NCBI RefSeq assembly: GCF_029784135.1
Contig: NC_073746.1
Location: 96,087,709-96,151,708, forward strand
Direction of reading: 5' to 3'
From: Toxorhynchites rutilus septentrionalis
Taxonomy: Eukaryota > Arthropoda > Insecta > Diptera > Culicidae
Length of the DNA: 64,000 nt
Shown piece by piece: positions 1 to 11,874 of the stretch. A program made the translations under genes and the position numbers. The notes beneath the pieces were generated by a model. It was given only the letters and a program-made list of their open reading frames with translations. It did no database searches and was not told where the DNA came from. Numbering within the stretch: the first letter of the stretch is position 1; every line of letters begins with the position of its first letter.

Positions 1-98
1 CGGCAAAAATAGTTATTACCGTTAACTTTATTTCATAAAAAACGTGACCTGTTTTCTGATTTGGCACCCTTAATAAAAGACGTAGTTCTACGTCAAAA
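1..98 (-). repeat. Left-terminal region of a type 3 palindrome-ended repeat (partial)
   Basis: The first 98 bases recur almost unchanged at 49071-49167. Read on the minus strand the segment starts with TTTTGACGTAGAACTACGTC (palindromic GACGTAG-NN-CTACGTC core) and runs out of the window at base 1. The same terminal motif opens the repeats at 8403, 9123, 43887, 51230 and 53016. No protein is encoded. The family name is unknown to me. Confidence 0.7.
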
Positions 99-556
99 GG
101 AAAGAAGATTGTTAGCGTACACATATGAACAACATGTTGGACGAAATACGTGTAATGTTGTCATGGAGGTCATTAAAAACTTAATTCATTATAAAATTAA
201 CACGTGCTATCATGACAATGCATTCGTTTTAGCTTCGAAACTGCGAAGGCTGCGTCGGTGTTGCTCATGAGAGCGTATCGCAAGTGAATGTATTCTTCCT
301 CGAACCGCTTTTATCGATTGTGTCGCAGGAATCGCAGTCTCCCATGGATTGTTAGCACAGCTCAAGACATCGTAGAATGACGTTGTCCTGATCGCGTCGA
401 ATCATCATGTGTTTGTCTCCATAACCACATATTCAAAAATATTAATTCAAATTAAGTAATGATGTTCTTCATGAATGAAGTACTTGTGGCGGGATCTCGT
501 TGTTAATGTTTCTGCAATATCCGTGTAGTCTTTTCAGAGCGGCCGGAGCATTTTTG
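99..556. other. Gene-free stretch, nothing recognised
   Basis: No conserved coding sequence, tandem array or recognisable element end is visible. The six-frame translations are short and without known motifs. Confidence 0.5.
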
Positions 557-730
557 GACAAAAAATTTCTTCTAACTTGTGCTATGGTTATACATATTGT
601 AGAGCTTGTCATTCAGAATACATGCAAGGCGTGCTGATTGGCATAGAAATTTCAACTAAGTATCAATAAAAATGACGCAATAATACTACGTTGAAACGGC
701 GAACGTTTGGAACATTAGAAACGTTAGTAC
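557..730 (+). mobile_element. SINE-like short element, copy 2
   Basis: This segment matches, with about 20 percent divergence by eye, the reverse complement of the 200-bp insertion at 41642-41841. Shared landmarks in order are GAGCTTG, CATTCAGAAT, CAAGGCGTG, GGCATAGAAAT, AATAAAAATGACGCA and AATACTACGTTGA. The GAA-rich tail of the other copy is decayed here. There is no coding capacity. The class (SINE) is inferred from size, tail and the target duplication of the other copy. Confidence 0.65.
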
Positions 731-740
731 CATCAAAAAA

Positions 741-2295
741 CATAATGGAGGGAGTTCATACGATGTGTGTCGACGAAGCACTCCAGACTATTATTTCTTC
801 TTCGAATCATCGTTTTCTTTCCACAATTAAATAGGAGATGAGGCTGGCAATTTGGGGTTATATGTATATTTTGAAGTCAAATTTAAGTAAAACTTAGAAA
901 AAAAATATTCAGATTTTTTTTGCATAGGTTCCGACTAATTAAATATACAGTTATCGGTATCCTAAGGGTATCATATATAGTTTGCGACAACTGCATTTGA
1001 ATTGTGTTTTTGTAACTGTAACTGTAACAGTAGCATTATTTTAATTAACTTTTTGCTCTCACACATGGTGTTAGCTGATGGCTATCTGGAGTGCGAACAA
1101 TTTTCGATTGATTAGTTGTTTGATTTTTCTCTTTTGTCTAGCGTTGGCATAAAAGATATCATCAGCTCAATCGCTCACAGTTTACGTGAGTCACTTCCAG
1201 GAAACAGATTTCTGTGAACATCTCCAAAAATACAAGAAAAACATATTTTCTTTATTTTTCAGATTTCCAGTTTCCTGGGCTGTTCGTCCGAGGAAGAAAA
1301 ACATTAATATTCGACCGATCAACACTTTCCATTTTTTTTGGTAGAAATTCATGAACATTTTATCTGATCATAGCTAAAGAGTAGTGACAGCTGTTACCAT
1401 GAGCTGTCCTGTGTAAAATTTAACTTATTTTACTTCATAATAGCAGGCATTAGTCATCGGCACTGATGGAATTTACTTACTTGTGTTCAAACACTATTTT
1501 GACAGAAGGTTATCCTTGTATTGTATAATCAATAATTACGATGCATTAAATCTGTAAGCGACAAATTCTGAATATCGGCCTCGTGAGACGAATTTCAAAA
1601 ACCAAGTCACATGCCTGTTTCGTTCACGGACCGAATTATGCGAACAATCTCGCATATGCGTGTATCACGATGAACTAGACTTTGAATTCATTTTGTAGAT
1701 GAGTCCAACATTTTGGATTGTGATACTGGTCGAATCGGGTGCTTTGGATGCTTTGATAATACTCTGGGATAATACATGAATACGAATTGCATAGAAAAAT
1801 TCTAAAATTGCGATCATCAAAGTTAGCAATTTTGTTGCAAGTGCCAACATAAGGAAAGTACAAAAGGCGAGGAAACACAACCAGAAACGTAGGGGTGACA
1901 GGGGTAAGACGGACATTTTAAGGAAAACTTCAATTGTGTCTTTGGAAACTCATGTTTTCCAAAACTTAAAAGCAGTTTCTTACAGTTCAATCTACTGGTT
2001 TTCGAAATAATTGGCCAAATGTTTTATAAAAATGTGTTTTTTCATGTTTTTTACTGAAATTAAAACAAGCCAAAAAGTAGAACATTTTTATCGATGCGGG
2101 TATAATGGACATGTAGTGGGGGGAATATGGACAGGTCAATACTATACGAAGCGTAGAGGTTTATCGTTCGCGAGAGGAATAATTTCGCTCTCTCTCTCAG
2201 TGTTTGTGCGTTCAGCACTGAAATAAAACAAAAAGAGAAAGCAATATGAAAAAGAGTTCAATATTATTCCCTTCACTTTCCATCATGCATTGGAT
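741..2295. other. AT-rich gene-free stretch
   Basis: AT-rich sequence with short polypyrimidine and TC-repeat runs (for example 2188-2200). I see no element termini, no long open frame with recognisable motifs and no RNA gene. Confidence 0.5.
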
Positions 2296-2368
2296 GTGAT
2301 AGAATGTATGATAGAATGAAGACAGCCCTAAATCGGACAATTCCTTTTTGGATTTTTTCTCTTATCAA

Positions 2369-4258
2369 CCCATTGCACAATGGTCCAGGAGATGTATTTA
2401 AGTGGAAATTGGCATTTAGAGCTCGACAGTTATTCTCTAGACAAAAATTGTCTTCGACAAAATTGTTATATGTAATAGAGCGCTCATTTTTGTGTTGTCA
2501 AAAATAGGGTGACCAAAATTGTCAATTAAATAAAAAATATAACTTTATTATCTTTATAGATAGAGGTAAACATAGTTCGACAATGTTGTAGTCCCAGTTA
2601 TTTGAGATATCTTTGTAGAACAAAGTTTTTTGTATCTCTTGAAGTAGCCGATATAGCGCCTTTTTTCTAAGTTGCGGTAGGGTCACCATTAGAAAAAAAG
2701 ATTTTTTTGCTCCAACTTGTATATTTCAAATTCTACATACAAACTGTCTTCAAAAAACATTTAGAGCTTACTTATACAAACATTTTGTGATGCAGAACTT
2801 GTCAATATTTCAACTTCACTCAAAGTTATTGATATTTCTTCCCAAAAAATACGCTCTCTGCAATTGTTTGTCATTCTTTTTGGAGCAAACGTAAACAAAG
2901 TTTATTGGCGGCATTTGAAAGAGCAGAGTTCCGTCTACATGATGTATGATTTTCAAAACTATGTAATTTTTCGTGTTTGAGTAAATTGAAATTGAAATCA
3001 TGAGATTTTTGGTAAAAAACCATCAATAACTTTGAGCAGGATTAAGATATTGACAGGTTCTGCACCGCAAAATGTTGGACTTAATAAGCTCTAAAAGTCG
3101 TACGAAGACAGTTTTTGATGTAGAATTTAAAATATAAAAGTTAGAGAAAAAACCCGCTTTTTCATGGTCATCCTTCAAAGTTGAATAAAATGATTGGGGC
3201 TACAATATTGTCGAACTATGTTTATCTCTAAGATAAACATAGAAAGTTAGATTTTTTATATCATCGAAAATTTTGGTCACCCTATTTTTTGCAACATTAA
3301 AATGAGCATTCTATCATATGTAACAACTTTGTCGAAGACAGTTTTTGTCTAAAGAATAAATATTTCCCACAAAGTTGTTTTTTAACTAACTTGCTTTAGG
3401 GTAACCATGAAAAAACCGGTTATTTTACTCTAACTTCTATACTTGAAATTCTACATCGAAATTTTCTTCGTACGACTTTTAGAGCTTATCAATACCAACA
3501 TTTTGCGATGCAGAATTTGTCAATATCTTAATCCTGCACAAAGTTATTGATGGGTTTTCGCCCAAAAACTCATGATTTCAATTTGAATTGACTCAAATAC
3601 AAAAAAAAAACATATCTTTGAATATAGAGCGGAATTTGTTCTTTCAAATTCCGTCAACAAACATTTTTCATGTTTGCCCCAGAAAGGATGACAAACAATT
3701 GCAGAGAGCGTATGTTTTGGGAAGAAATATCAATAACTTTGAGATAGCGACAAGTTCTGCATCGAAAAATGTTTGTACTAGTAAGCTCTAAAAGTCTTTC
3801 GAAGACAATTTGTATGTAGAATTTGAAATATAAAAGTTAGAGCAAAAAAAAAGTTTTTAGAGGCGAATAAACTGCAAAGTTTAAAGCCTTTTAAAAACAA
3901 AGAACCAACCAACCAAAAAAAAACTGTTTTTTTCATGGTGACCCTAACGCAGCTGAGAAAAAACGCGCTATATCAGTTATTTCAAGAAATACAAAAAAAA
4001 ACTTTGTTCTACAAAGATGTCTCAAATAACTGGGACTACAACATTGTCGAACTATGTTTACCTCTATCTATAAAGATAAGAGAGTTAGATTTTTTATATT
4101 ATCGAATATTTTGGTCACCCTATTTTTTGCGACATGAAAATGAGCGCTCTATCATATGTAACAACTTTGTCGAAGACAGTTTTTGTCTAGAGAATAACTG
4201 TCGAGCTCTAAATGCTAATTTCCACTTAAATGCATTTCCTGGACCATTGTGCATTGGG
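2369..4258. repeat. Large nested inverted repeat (foldback element)
   Basis: The two ends are inverted copies (CCCATTGCACAATGGTCC at 2369, GGACCATTGTGCATTGGG at 4241-4258) and the arms pair imperfectly over nearly the whole 1.9 kb around a centre near 3290-3310. One block, recognisable by GGTCACCCTATTTTTTGC and TTTGTCGAAGACAG, occurs three times: inverted at 2425-2530 and direct at 3263-3365 and 4105-4210. The open frame at 3935-4429 is a by-product of the repeat and has no protein motifs. Confidence 0.75.
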
Positions 4259-4494
4259 CCATTAATTTTTATTTATATAGATAGAAAACGATATAGGAGT
4301 GCGTTTTATTACATGAAAATCCATTTCCATTTTCGAACGAAGATCAATTTCGTTACTTCAGACATCAAATCAACTAACAACGCTCTTCAATATGTAAATG
4401 TAGAACACATGCGAATTGAATTTTTCTAATTTTACCATTTTCATACAGTTTTCCGAAAATTTTCAATTACCATGTTTGGTTGGAATATGTGTAT

Positions 4495-5062
4495 TATTTT
4501 TATGGAACCCCCTCTCCATTCCAGAGAAGGGAGGGGTGTCATACCATCATAATAACATTTCTCGTACCCAAACACCCTTACATCCCAAATTTGGCTCCAT
4601 TTGCTTTATGAGTTCTCGAGTTATGCAGAAATTTGTGTTTCATTTGTATGGCAGCCTCCCCTTAGAGAGAGAGGGGAAGAGCGTCGAACCACCATAGAAA
4701 CGTTTATCGATCCCTAAAACTTCTATATGCTAAGTTTTATTCCATTTGTTTGATTGATTCTCGAGTTGTTCAGCAACTTCTCCCCCCCCCTCTTTAGAGA
4801 GGGGAAAGGAGTATCAGATCACCATAAAACATTTACCTACACATGCCAAATTTGGTTCCATTTGCTTGAATAGTTCTCGAGTTATGCAGAAATTTGTGTT
4901 AAATGTCTATGGCAGCCACCCCCCCCCCTAAGAGAGGGGGGAGGAGTATCTTACTACCATAGAATCATTTATTGCACCCTAAAACCTCCATATACCTTAT
5001 TTGGTTTCATTTTCTAGATAATTCGAGTAATGCAGAAATTTGTGTTTCATTTGTATTATGCA
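4495..5062 (-). repeat. Tandem units with C-run/G-run hairpin
   Basis: About four diverged units of 120-145 bp, each with a run of C, CTCTCTAA or its variants, a run of G, then GCTGCCATACAAATG and ACTCGAG-type sequence. The units match those at 14100-14390, and a 42-base piece of the same sequence is carried behind the SINE at 52885. Confidence 0.75.
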
Positions 5063-8000
5063 CATAATCGGGGCCTTACTGTAGTTTATTATTTTGTAAA
5101 TCTCGAAACTTAACTGACATTCTGTGTATGATAGCAAGCAACAATCTCCCAAAATTACAATTCTCATTAACATAGGATCAATTTGAATTGCGACTGACTT
5201 TTTATAAGGAAGAATCTATATAAATTTAGCTTTTCTGGAGGTAAAAATTAATTTTTAAAAGAAATCAATTTTTAATACTTTGCGAAACAGTAATCATTTA
5301 AGAAAAGTATATTCCGCAATTTATTCAAACTCCGTGCTGTTGGAGTGTTGAAAAATGTGTTCAACTGACAAATCATTCTAATAAAAGTTTACGAGAACAC
5401 ACATCGAATATCGTTTTGGAATATAACAGTTTTTTTTTATATTATATTAATTTTTTGAAAAAAGTTCATTGTTTAAATTATTGAATAATTTTAATCATCA
5501 GAATTATTTCCAATTAATAATTCTCAATCTTTTCAATTTTAAGCTCAATTGAATAAAAATGCTTCAGACAAGTATAAATAAGGATTTTTTTTGTGACATC
5601 ATAATCTTTATTTATAACACACATTTTCAAATTATAGTTTGTACTGACATTGAATCATCAAAATTATTATCAATAATGATATACATTTTATTAGTACGAA
5701 AATGAAGAAGTTAACAACATTGCTGTAGAAAAATCGAAAAATTTGTCACTCAGCACTCCCGTTGGCCCATTTTACGAGCTCAATAACACCAACATTAGAT
5801 TGTGAAGCATATTTCATGTTGTACACTTCCAATAAGCCATTAGTTGTGCTGTTTCGCCTCCGAGGGGTTTTTATTTTGTGTCCACTTCTTTTTTCCCACT
5901 TTACTCTTTCCTCTCTGACGGTTTGAAGAAATGTCCCGGAATGAAAATGATTGATGAGATTCTTGGTAGGAACTTTTTTTTTTCTTCCTCTCCGTCCGAT
6001 TTTCCTTTGCTGCCTTCCATCAATCGATGTACGCAGATCGAACGCCCTCCGGGAGTCCTTCCTCTTTGACACATACATGTATCGAGCAGCATGTAAAGAA
6101 TCGAGTTCCTCAGCAAGTTAATCTTCTTTGAAGGATATTGATTCCCTTCTTGCTGCAGCAGCCAATATCGTTGAAAGATTCCAATAGTAATGCTGTGAAA
6201 CTGGGTCACAACGACGGGAGGGAAGGTGGCACTGGTCGGAGGATTCGTGCATTGTCAATGAATGGGACATTAGGAGCTGATCACCAATGTGGTCCATCTC
6301 AACGAGCGAAGCAATTTATCACTCGACCGAACCGGCTTCTGTCGTCGTCGGTAGTGATACATTGAATTCGATACCATTTGGAAATCGGGTCTCAATGTGT
6401 CACAACAAATGGGTAGAATTGTTTTACATGACTGGTGGAGTGAGGAAAGGCATTCCTTCGATATCCCTCGAGAGGTCTCGATGCGCAGCTGAATTTTATT
6501 TCCTTTAACGATCGACGAAATTCCAATGCCATGAAATTATTCCTGGCTCAATTCTTTGCATAGGCGTCGTAGGTCTGATGTTAAAATCAAGCAAACCCTT
6601 ACAAATCTCCCTTTCCACCCCATTAAATAACGGACTAATTTCGACTGGATTTTCCGCACGCGGCGAATCCTTTTTTTTCACCTCTTCACGATTCGCTAAC
6701 TTTCCCGTTCATTGAAGGTGGGAGGAGGGGGGATTTTCACTTTTAAAACCCCTTCCGGGCGAAAGAGTTAACGACTTTTTTTCTTCCTTCTCGCATGCAT
6801 CCTTCCGTGCCATACAACATAATCTTCATTTGCCCAGCGAAGGAGTTTATTTCGGTCCATCCACGGCTTGATCTTTGGTTGGACTTATTTTTATCCAACC
6901 TGACGAATGGGACAGCAACGAAAAAGAAAACAAAAACAGGGAACTCTGCGGCTTGTTGTTGAACCCGCTGGGCTCAACTCGTTCACAAGGGATCGATGGA
7001 GGATAAAGTGGGCAAAACCATCCGACGAGCTAATGAAATTTCTTCGAGAAATAATAATTCATAGGGCCGGGCGAAAAGGTTTCTTTTGAACCCCCTTCAA
7101 ATATCATTCGATCCGATGGGCCAAAACTCGGCGATGAGTCCCCGCGTGGAACAACCAAAGTCAATCGATGCAAGTTTGTTTTGTTTGCTGTTTCAGGATT
7201 CTGTTTTTTTTCCTGCATCGATTTACATTCGCTTTTGAAGGTAGGATGCTGTATGGGTATATATTTTTTCCGAGGGACTCAAAGATTTTTTTTATTGATC
7301 TTCTTTAGTGTTTTATTTTTTTTTATTCTCGGAAAAGAAAGCCAAAAAAACAAAACTCAAGTAGAAGGGATTCGAGTGTGTGGACCTTTCGCAGGTCAAG
7401 TTCCCTTCCAGGTTCAGCCAATGTTGTTCTGAATTCCTTCACTGAGACTGTCGAAACTTTTGATCTACGCCAGCTGTCGTGCCGTTTGGATGTTGTTTTT
7501 TTTTATTTGCGTTTCGTCTCGGTTTCCATTTTCTTCGCTCTATTTCGAGGATCATATTACGTCATCTGGAACCTCTGCGTAATTATGCCACAGTAATGCA
7601 AGGCCCCGTTGCTCCGCTTTTGTAGTGTGGTTCTCACAGAACCGAACAATGAACTGAATCTTTTTTTTGTGGGTGTATCACCACCGCTCTCAATATGGGA
7701 ATTTAGAGCTACAACATAATTGAAGGCTGCCAGACGCCACTCGAAGAGGCAAAGGTCTCGGAAGAATAGATTTATGAGTTCGAATGGGGTTTCGACATTG
7801 AACAATGGTGTTGTGTGAGGGTCAAGTGTTCCCGGTGGCGGCAGTGGTTAAAAGGAAATTGGGTTTTCGATTTGAGGATGAGTTCGAGAATTTCTTCCAT
7901 TGTAATGATTATTTGGGTACAAGTGATTTTGTATGTCGAGAGAATCAATCTGAATAGTCATTGAAGCAGTTAAGATGTGTATTGGAGATGTTGCTATTCG

Positions 8001-8402
8001 GGTTTAACGAGAAAAAATACATTTGAATTCAAATGATGGTATTAGCTGCGGTATTAGCTAATTATTTATTGCATATTTTTCAAGGAATAAAAAATAAACC
8101 ATAATCAGCAACAGTTTTCCTACTTCATGACGTATGAGACTTTTTGAATCATGTGTTTAAATGTGAGTGCAATTAAACAAGTATTTACAATTCACTTTTC
8201 TTGAAAACCGGCGATAATCCTCGTCGATATTGTCGTTTTTTTCGAACATCATGGAGTGCGATCTGGAGTCAAAGCTAATACTTAAAAAAATATAACACTC
8301 TTTCCTGAATTTCGGAAAAAAAAATAATCCTATGGTATAACATTTAGGGAATATTGATTCATTGAAAAAAGTGATTTTTTTAAAATTCAGGCGTAATTAT
8401 TG
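5063..8402. other. Mostly single-copy-looking, gene-free stretch with GC-richer island
   Basis: 5063-5700 is AT-rich with no features. 5740-7830 is noticeably GC-richer, contains no sequence repeated elsewhere in the window, and has no open frame with recognisable domains. It could be conserved non-coding host DNA, but nothing in it proves that. 7830-8402 is AT-rich and featureless. Confidence 0.5.
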
Positions 8403-8689
8403 TTTTGACGTAGGATTACGTCTTTCGGGAACATATTGGGGTACAAATTGAAAATCGAAGATCGAGCGCACCGTGAAAATTGTCCAATTTCAAATGCTTA
8501 TTGCTCAGTCATTTCATGATGGATTAATGAGATTTTTGCGTCAATCAATTTCGGCACTCCATAACAATTTTTTACATTGAATAAAATAGTATATGTCATG
8601 AAACTAACTATCGAACAATTGAAAAATCTCAACCCTTATCTTAACGGAAATACCTACTTCTGATTGGTCGAAATCTACGACACATGCGG

Positions 8690-8985
8690 CGAGTCCCTAA
8701 CAGAGACATCAAAACCAAGCTGCCTGGGGGAAATCGGAATTGCAAACACATGAAAGTAGGGGGAGCTTTTGTTCCCATCGAAATGTGTTCCCTTACAGAG
8801 ACATCAAAACCAAGCTGCCTGGGGGAAAAAGACATTGCAGATACATGAAAGTAGGGGGAGAGACATCAAAACCAAGCTGCCTGGGGGAAAAAGACATTGC
8901 AGATACATGAAAGTAGGGGGAGCTTTTTGTTCCCACTGACATGTATTCCCTAACAGAGATTTCTAATCTAAGGTGTCTGAGGGTA
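8690..8985 (+). repeat. Short tandem array of the CCCTAACAGAGAC unit
   Basis: Units start near 8694, 8789, 8860 and 8947. A 62-bp stretch beginning AGACATCAAAACC is repeated identically back to back (8799-8860 and 8861-8922), which points to a recent unequal exchange. The units are related to the 110-bp array at 53345-53850 and to single units at 51520-51570 and 54780-54968. Confidence 0.75.
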
Positions 8986-9376
8986 ATCAGCATGTAAATA
9001 CCCTCGTGGCCGATAGTTTAACTAACGACGCGCGCAAATGGATAGTGCTCATTGTAACTAGTGTGAGCATTGCTGATTGCATACGTGCTGACGAATAAGT
9101 TGGGAGCGATGAACGAGTGTTTTTTTGACGTAGGACTACGTCTTTCATTTCTATACCGGGGTGTAAAATCAAAGTTTCTAAAACGAAAGCGTTACGCCGG
9201 AGACCGAGATTTAGAGCGTTAATAGCTCCTAAACAACTGAACGAAATGGTATGATAAACACTTCATTCGAAAGATAAAATGTCTACGCGTTATATACTTG
9301 TTACTTTTTCATCCAAAAACTTGTTTCAATAGCCTTAAAATTGCTTTCAAAACAGGCTATTGAAATCACCAATCGG

Positions 9377-9412
9377 TATATAAGCGAGCGCCGCTCGTAA
9401 ACCCACTCAGTT
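9377..9412 (+). promoter_or_regulatory. TATA plus initiator core promoter (type 1 repeat)
   Basis: TATATAAG at 9377-9384 and TCAGTT at 9407-9412; the first T lies 32 nt before the A of the initiator, the arthropod arrangement (TCAKTY consensus). The copies at 53272-53307 and, inverted, at 43645 keep the same layout. What it would transcribe is not evident. Confidence 0.65.
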
Positions 9413-9629
9413 ATAATTGAACAGCGACTGGAGCATGTTGTCGCTGTTGTGATGAAGCTAACTTCGTTTATCATGAAAGCGCTGATGAACGGTGTTACCA
9501 AGAGCCTGTCTGTACACCTTAGGCCAGAAGGGAATCCATCAGGAGGAGAGTGATGCCACGGTTCCGCTTGAAACATCGGAGCAGCCGCCACACACACACA
9601 TACACGCGCGGAACTCTCGTTGCTATCAT

Positions 9630-9837
9630 CGTTACTGAAAAATAATCTACCAGTTCCCCTGGGAATTGAAAAATACATTCATGTGAAAGAGTTTATTTTA
9701 ATGTTTTCTATCCATAAAACACTGCAACCAAATACATTTGGTTTTGTGATTTTTCAATCAATCGCAATTGACAGGATAGCTTCTATTATTTTCCCCATCA
9801 GTAGATAATTTTCGTATCCAATATTGGATGCATAACA
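9630..9837 (+). repeat. Internal unit U, copy 1
   Basis: Begins CGTTACTGAAAAATAATCT and includes CCCCTGGGAATTGAAAAATA and CAAATACATTTGGTTTTGTG. It recurs at 11875-12003 and 12070-12288, with a shorter piece at 9900-9960. Non-coding. Confidence 0.7.
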
Positions 9838-10472
9838 TGAAAAACGGAAAAAAATTACACATCGCCAAAATCATGTAATTTTCGAGTAATTATTTGCTTC
9901 CTACTCATATAATGCTGCGACCAAATACATTTCGTTTTGGATTTTTCAATCAAGTGCAATCAAAGTAAGACCACGTCTTTCGGCAATTTATTAGAGGTGC
10001 AATGAATCTTGAGGAATTCCCGCTCTACGCGCACTAGCAAACGATGTTTACTCAACAATTTCTCAAATGAGAAATGTGTGTTGTGAGAAAGGATTAGCGA
10101 ACGCAAAAACGACAAACGGGAGAAAGATATGTTTGGAGGTTGAAGAAAATTGGCAGAAAACAACTTCATTTAATCTTTCGAATAATGTGATTCATACCAC
10201 TTCGTTTTGCCAGAAAGAGATTATTATTGCTCAAAGGAGGAATCGAGTCCTCCGAGGAAATTACCCAGCGCAAATTAGAGTCGACTATCGATTGCGGCAT
10301 TCGTACACAAATAATTTTATAATGTAGTTTCATCAAAGTGATTTCTTCGATATGGGGAAATATTCACTACATAATGTCATGTATTTCATATTCTTCATTA
10401 TCAAATCCATATCCATGGCTCCTCTCGGTATCGAATTATCATTGACACCACGATTTTCGCTAAATGCTCATT

Positions 10473-10640
10473 TCAGTTCGGTCTGCAAAAAACTTTTCTG
10501 AACTCTTATCCATCAAATTTGGAGCCCTGAAAAAAGCCGTTGATTATTTGCTAAGCTAATATAGCACGCTCTCCACGGATACGATGGGCCAGCTGGGTGT
10601 CCTTCGCATGATGTAACGTGTTTTGCATGGATAAAACATT
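10473..10640 (-). pseudogene. Histone H3 C-terminal fragment with 3' stem-loop remnant
   Basis: On the minus strand this reads as the degraded C-terminus of histone H3 (region around HAKRVTIMPKDIQ and RIRGERA), then the 3' flank. The histone mRNA stem-loop is decayed (GGCTTTTTTCAGGGCT). The 5' part of the gene is missing here; upstream sequence jumps to the promoter side of the repeat. No functional product is possible. Confidence 0.7.
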
Positions 10641-11138
10641 ACTGTAAAAGAGAGTTAACTCGACTGAGAATTTTTCAGTTCGGCCTGCAAAAACGATATT
10701 AATTGGAAGAGTACAGCATAATGCATAGACGTGAGTATGAGCTTCCCCATCTCACATTCCAATAAGATTAATGGGTTTCCAAGAGGGCGCGCTACATACG
10801 GATACGAATGATTTCAATAACCTGTTTTCGAAGCTATTATTAAGCTATTGAAACAATTTTTCAAGGCAATAGATAGCAATCATATAACTCTTGGACACTT
10901 TATCTTTTGTATGAAATAATCCGAAGCAGAATGAATCACGCTTAAAGAAGGGATGGATTTTTTCTTGGAATTTACTCAGCAAAAATAATCCCCTCGTCTC
11001 AACAATTAAAAACGACAAACGGCAAACAGTTTCATCAAAGTGATTTCTTCGATATGGGGATATATTCACTACATCATGTCATATATTTCATATTCTTCAT
11101 TATCAAATCCATATCCATGGCACTTATCGGCTTATCGG

Positions 11139-11278
11139 TCGATTTTGAAGTCCTGAGCAATTCCACGAACCAAATGCTGCAAAGGTAGATTGCGGATCAG
11201 CAATTCGGTCGACTTCCGATAGCGACGAATTTCACTCAAAGTTCCCGGTCGATAGCGATGTGGTCACACTCCCCGCGG
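11139..11278. repeat. Left arm of a perfect 140-bp inverted repeat
   Basis: Reading by eye, bases 11139-11278 are identical to the reverse complement of 11448-11587, without a mismatch. The arms consist of the central part of the H3 pseudogene (codons around [15 protein letters not shown]). The 169-bp spacer holds the H3 N-terminal part and promoter side. Confidence 0.85.
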
Positions 11279-11440
11279 CTGGTGCACTTATCCGAGCTGC
11301 TTTCGTGGTCCTTTACCACCGAAAGACTAACGAGCTGTGTACTTGGTCCCACACAAACGAGTCCTCACGGTGCGAGAGTAGAGTAAGAAATGAACGAAAG
11401 CGAAGGAAGCGTCATTTTATAAACCATAAAAGTATAAAAT
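11139..11440 (-). pseudogene. Histone H3 N-terminal and central fragment
   Basis: The minus strand reads through a degraded H3 tail (TAR-SxGGKxPRKQL) into the REIRR...STELLIR region. It shares two lesions with the copy at 39104: about nine bases inserted after the ACTCGT that corresponds to the start of the coding region, and only 5 nt present where 21 nt should encode QLATKAA, a 16-nt deletion that shifts the frame. In-frame stops follow. The gene is dead. Confidence 0.75.
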
Positions 11441-11447
11441 GTAAACC

Positions 11448-11587
11448 CCGCGGGGAGTGTGACCACATCGCTATCGACCGGGAACTTTGAGTGAAATTCG
11501 TCGCTATCGGAAGTCGACCGAATTGCTGATCCGCAATCTACCTTTGCAGCATTTGGTTCGTGGAATTGCTCAGGACTTCAAAATCGA
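11448..11587. repeat. Right arm of the perfect 140-bp inverted repeat
   Basis: Exact inverted partner of 11139-11278; it starts CCGCGGGGAGTGTGACC and runs on into the H3 C-terminal half. Confidence 0.85.
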
Positions 11588-11815
11588 CTTGCGCTTCCAA
11601 AGTTCCGCGGTTATGGCGCTGCAGGAGGCCTATTCGAAGATACCAATTTGTGTGCTATCCATGCAAAACGCGTCACATCATGCCCAAGGACATCCAGCTG
11701 GCCCATCGTATCCGAGGAGAGCGTGCTATATTAGCTTAGCATAAAATCAACGGCCCTTTTCAGGGCTCCAAATTTGATGGATAAGAGTTCAGAAAAGTTT
11801 TTTACAGACCAAACT
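11487..11815 (+). pseudogene. Histone H3 central to C-terminal fragment, with 3' stem-loop
   Basis: The plus strand reads [18 protein letters not shown], then [23 protein letters not shown] in H3 order, then shifts frame around the [13 protein letters not shown] segment and continues as a degraded C-terminus. At 11750-11766 GGCCCTTTTCAGGGCTC is a well-kept histone 3' stem-loop (6-bp stem, TTTC loop), followed by purine-rich sequence. The N-terminal half lies on the opposite strand through the inverted repeat. Confidence 0.8.
11750..11766 (+). promoter_or_regulatory. Histone mRNA 3' stem-loop
   Basis: GGCCCTTTTCAGGGCTC matches the replication-dependent histone 3' hairpin (GGYYYTTYTCARRRCC type). 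Downstream AAGAGTTCAGAAAAG resembles the purine-rich U7 element. The same hairpin occurs, inverted, at 39070-39086. Confidence 0.7.
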
Positions 11816-11874
11816 GAAAGGAATATTTTCGTTTGGACGCCATTCAACATCGAGAAAATTTCGGAAAGATCTAA

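Larger units (their letters stand above)
2296..5062 (-). mobile_element. DINE/mini-me-like non-autonomous element, copy with foldback insertion
   Basis: Bases 4262-5062 and 2296-2355 match the reverse complement of 14100-14640. The element consists of repeated units with a CCCCCCTCTCTAAGGGGGG hairpin and a 'CATACAAATGAAACACAAAT' core, followed by a conserved tail. At 14 kb the two blocks are contiguous, so the foldback (about 2356-4285) is a later insertion. Assignment to the DINE/mini-me type rests on the (TA)n plus GTCT microsatellite head seen in the 14-kb copy and is inference. Confidence 0.6.

Noticed and set aside
1665..2507. Several 60-80-codon frames
   Set aside because: Short, overlapping, without motifs or neighbours that would support them.
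3935..4429. 164-codon open frame
   Set aside because: It lies in the right arm of the foldback, its sequence recurs inverted and direct in the same element, and no domain or codon pattern supports a protein.
5746..6209. Overlapping frames of 102-110 codons on the minus strand
   Set aside because: Two frames overlap on the same strand and a third on the other; composition is low-complexity basic, with no motifs. Not called as a gene.
9301..9678. 125-codon minus-strand frame
   Set aside because: It runs against the type 1 promoter and the CA-repeat, is not conserved in the copies at 43 and 53 kb, and has no motifs.
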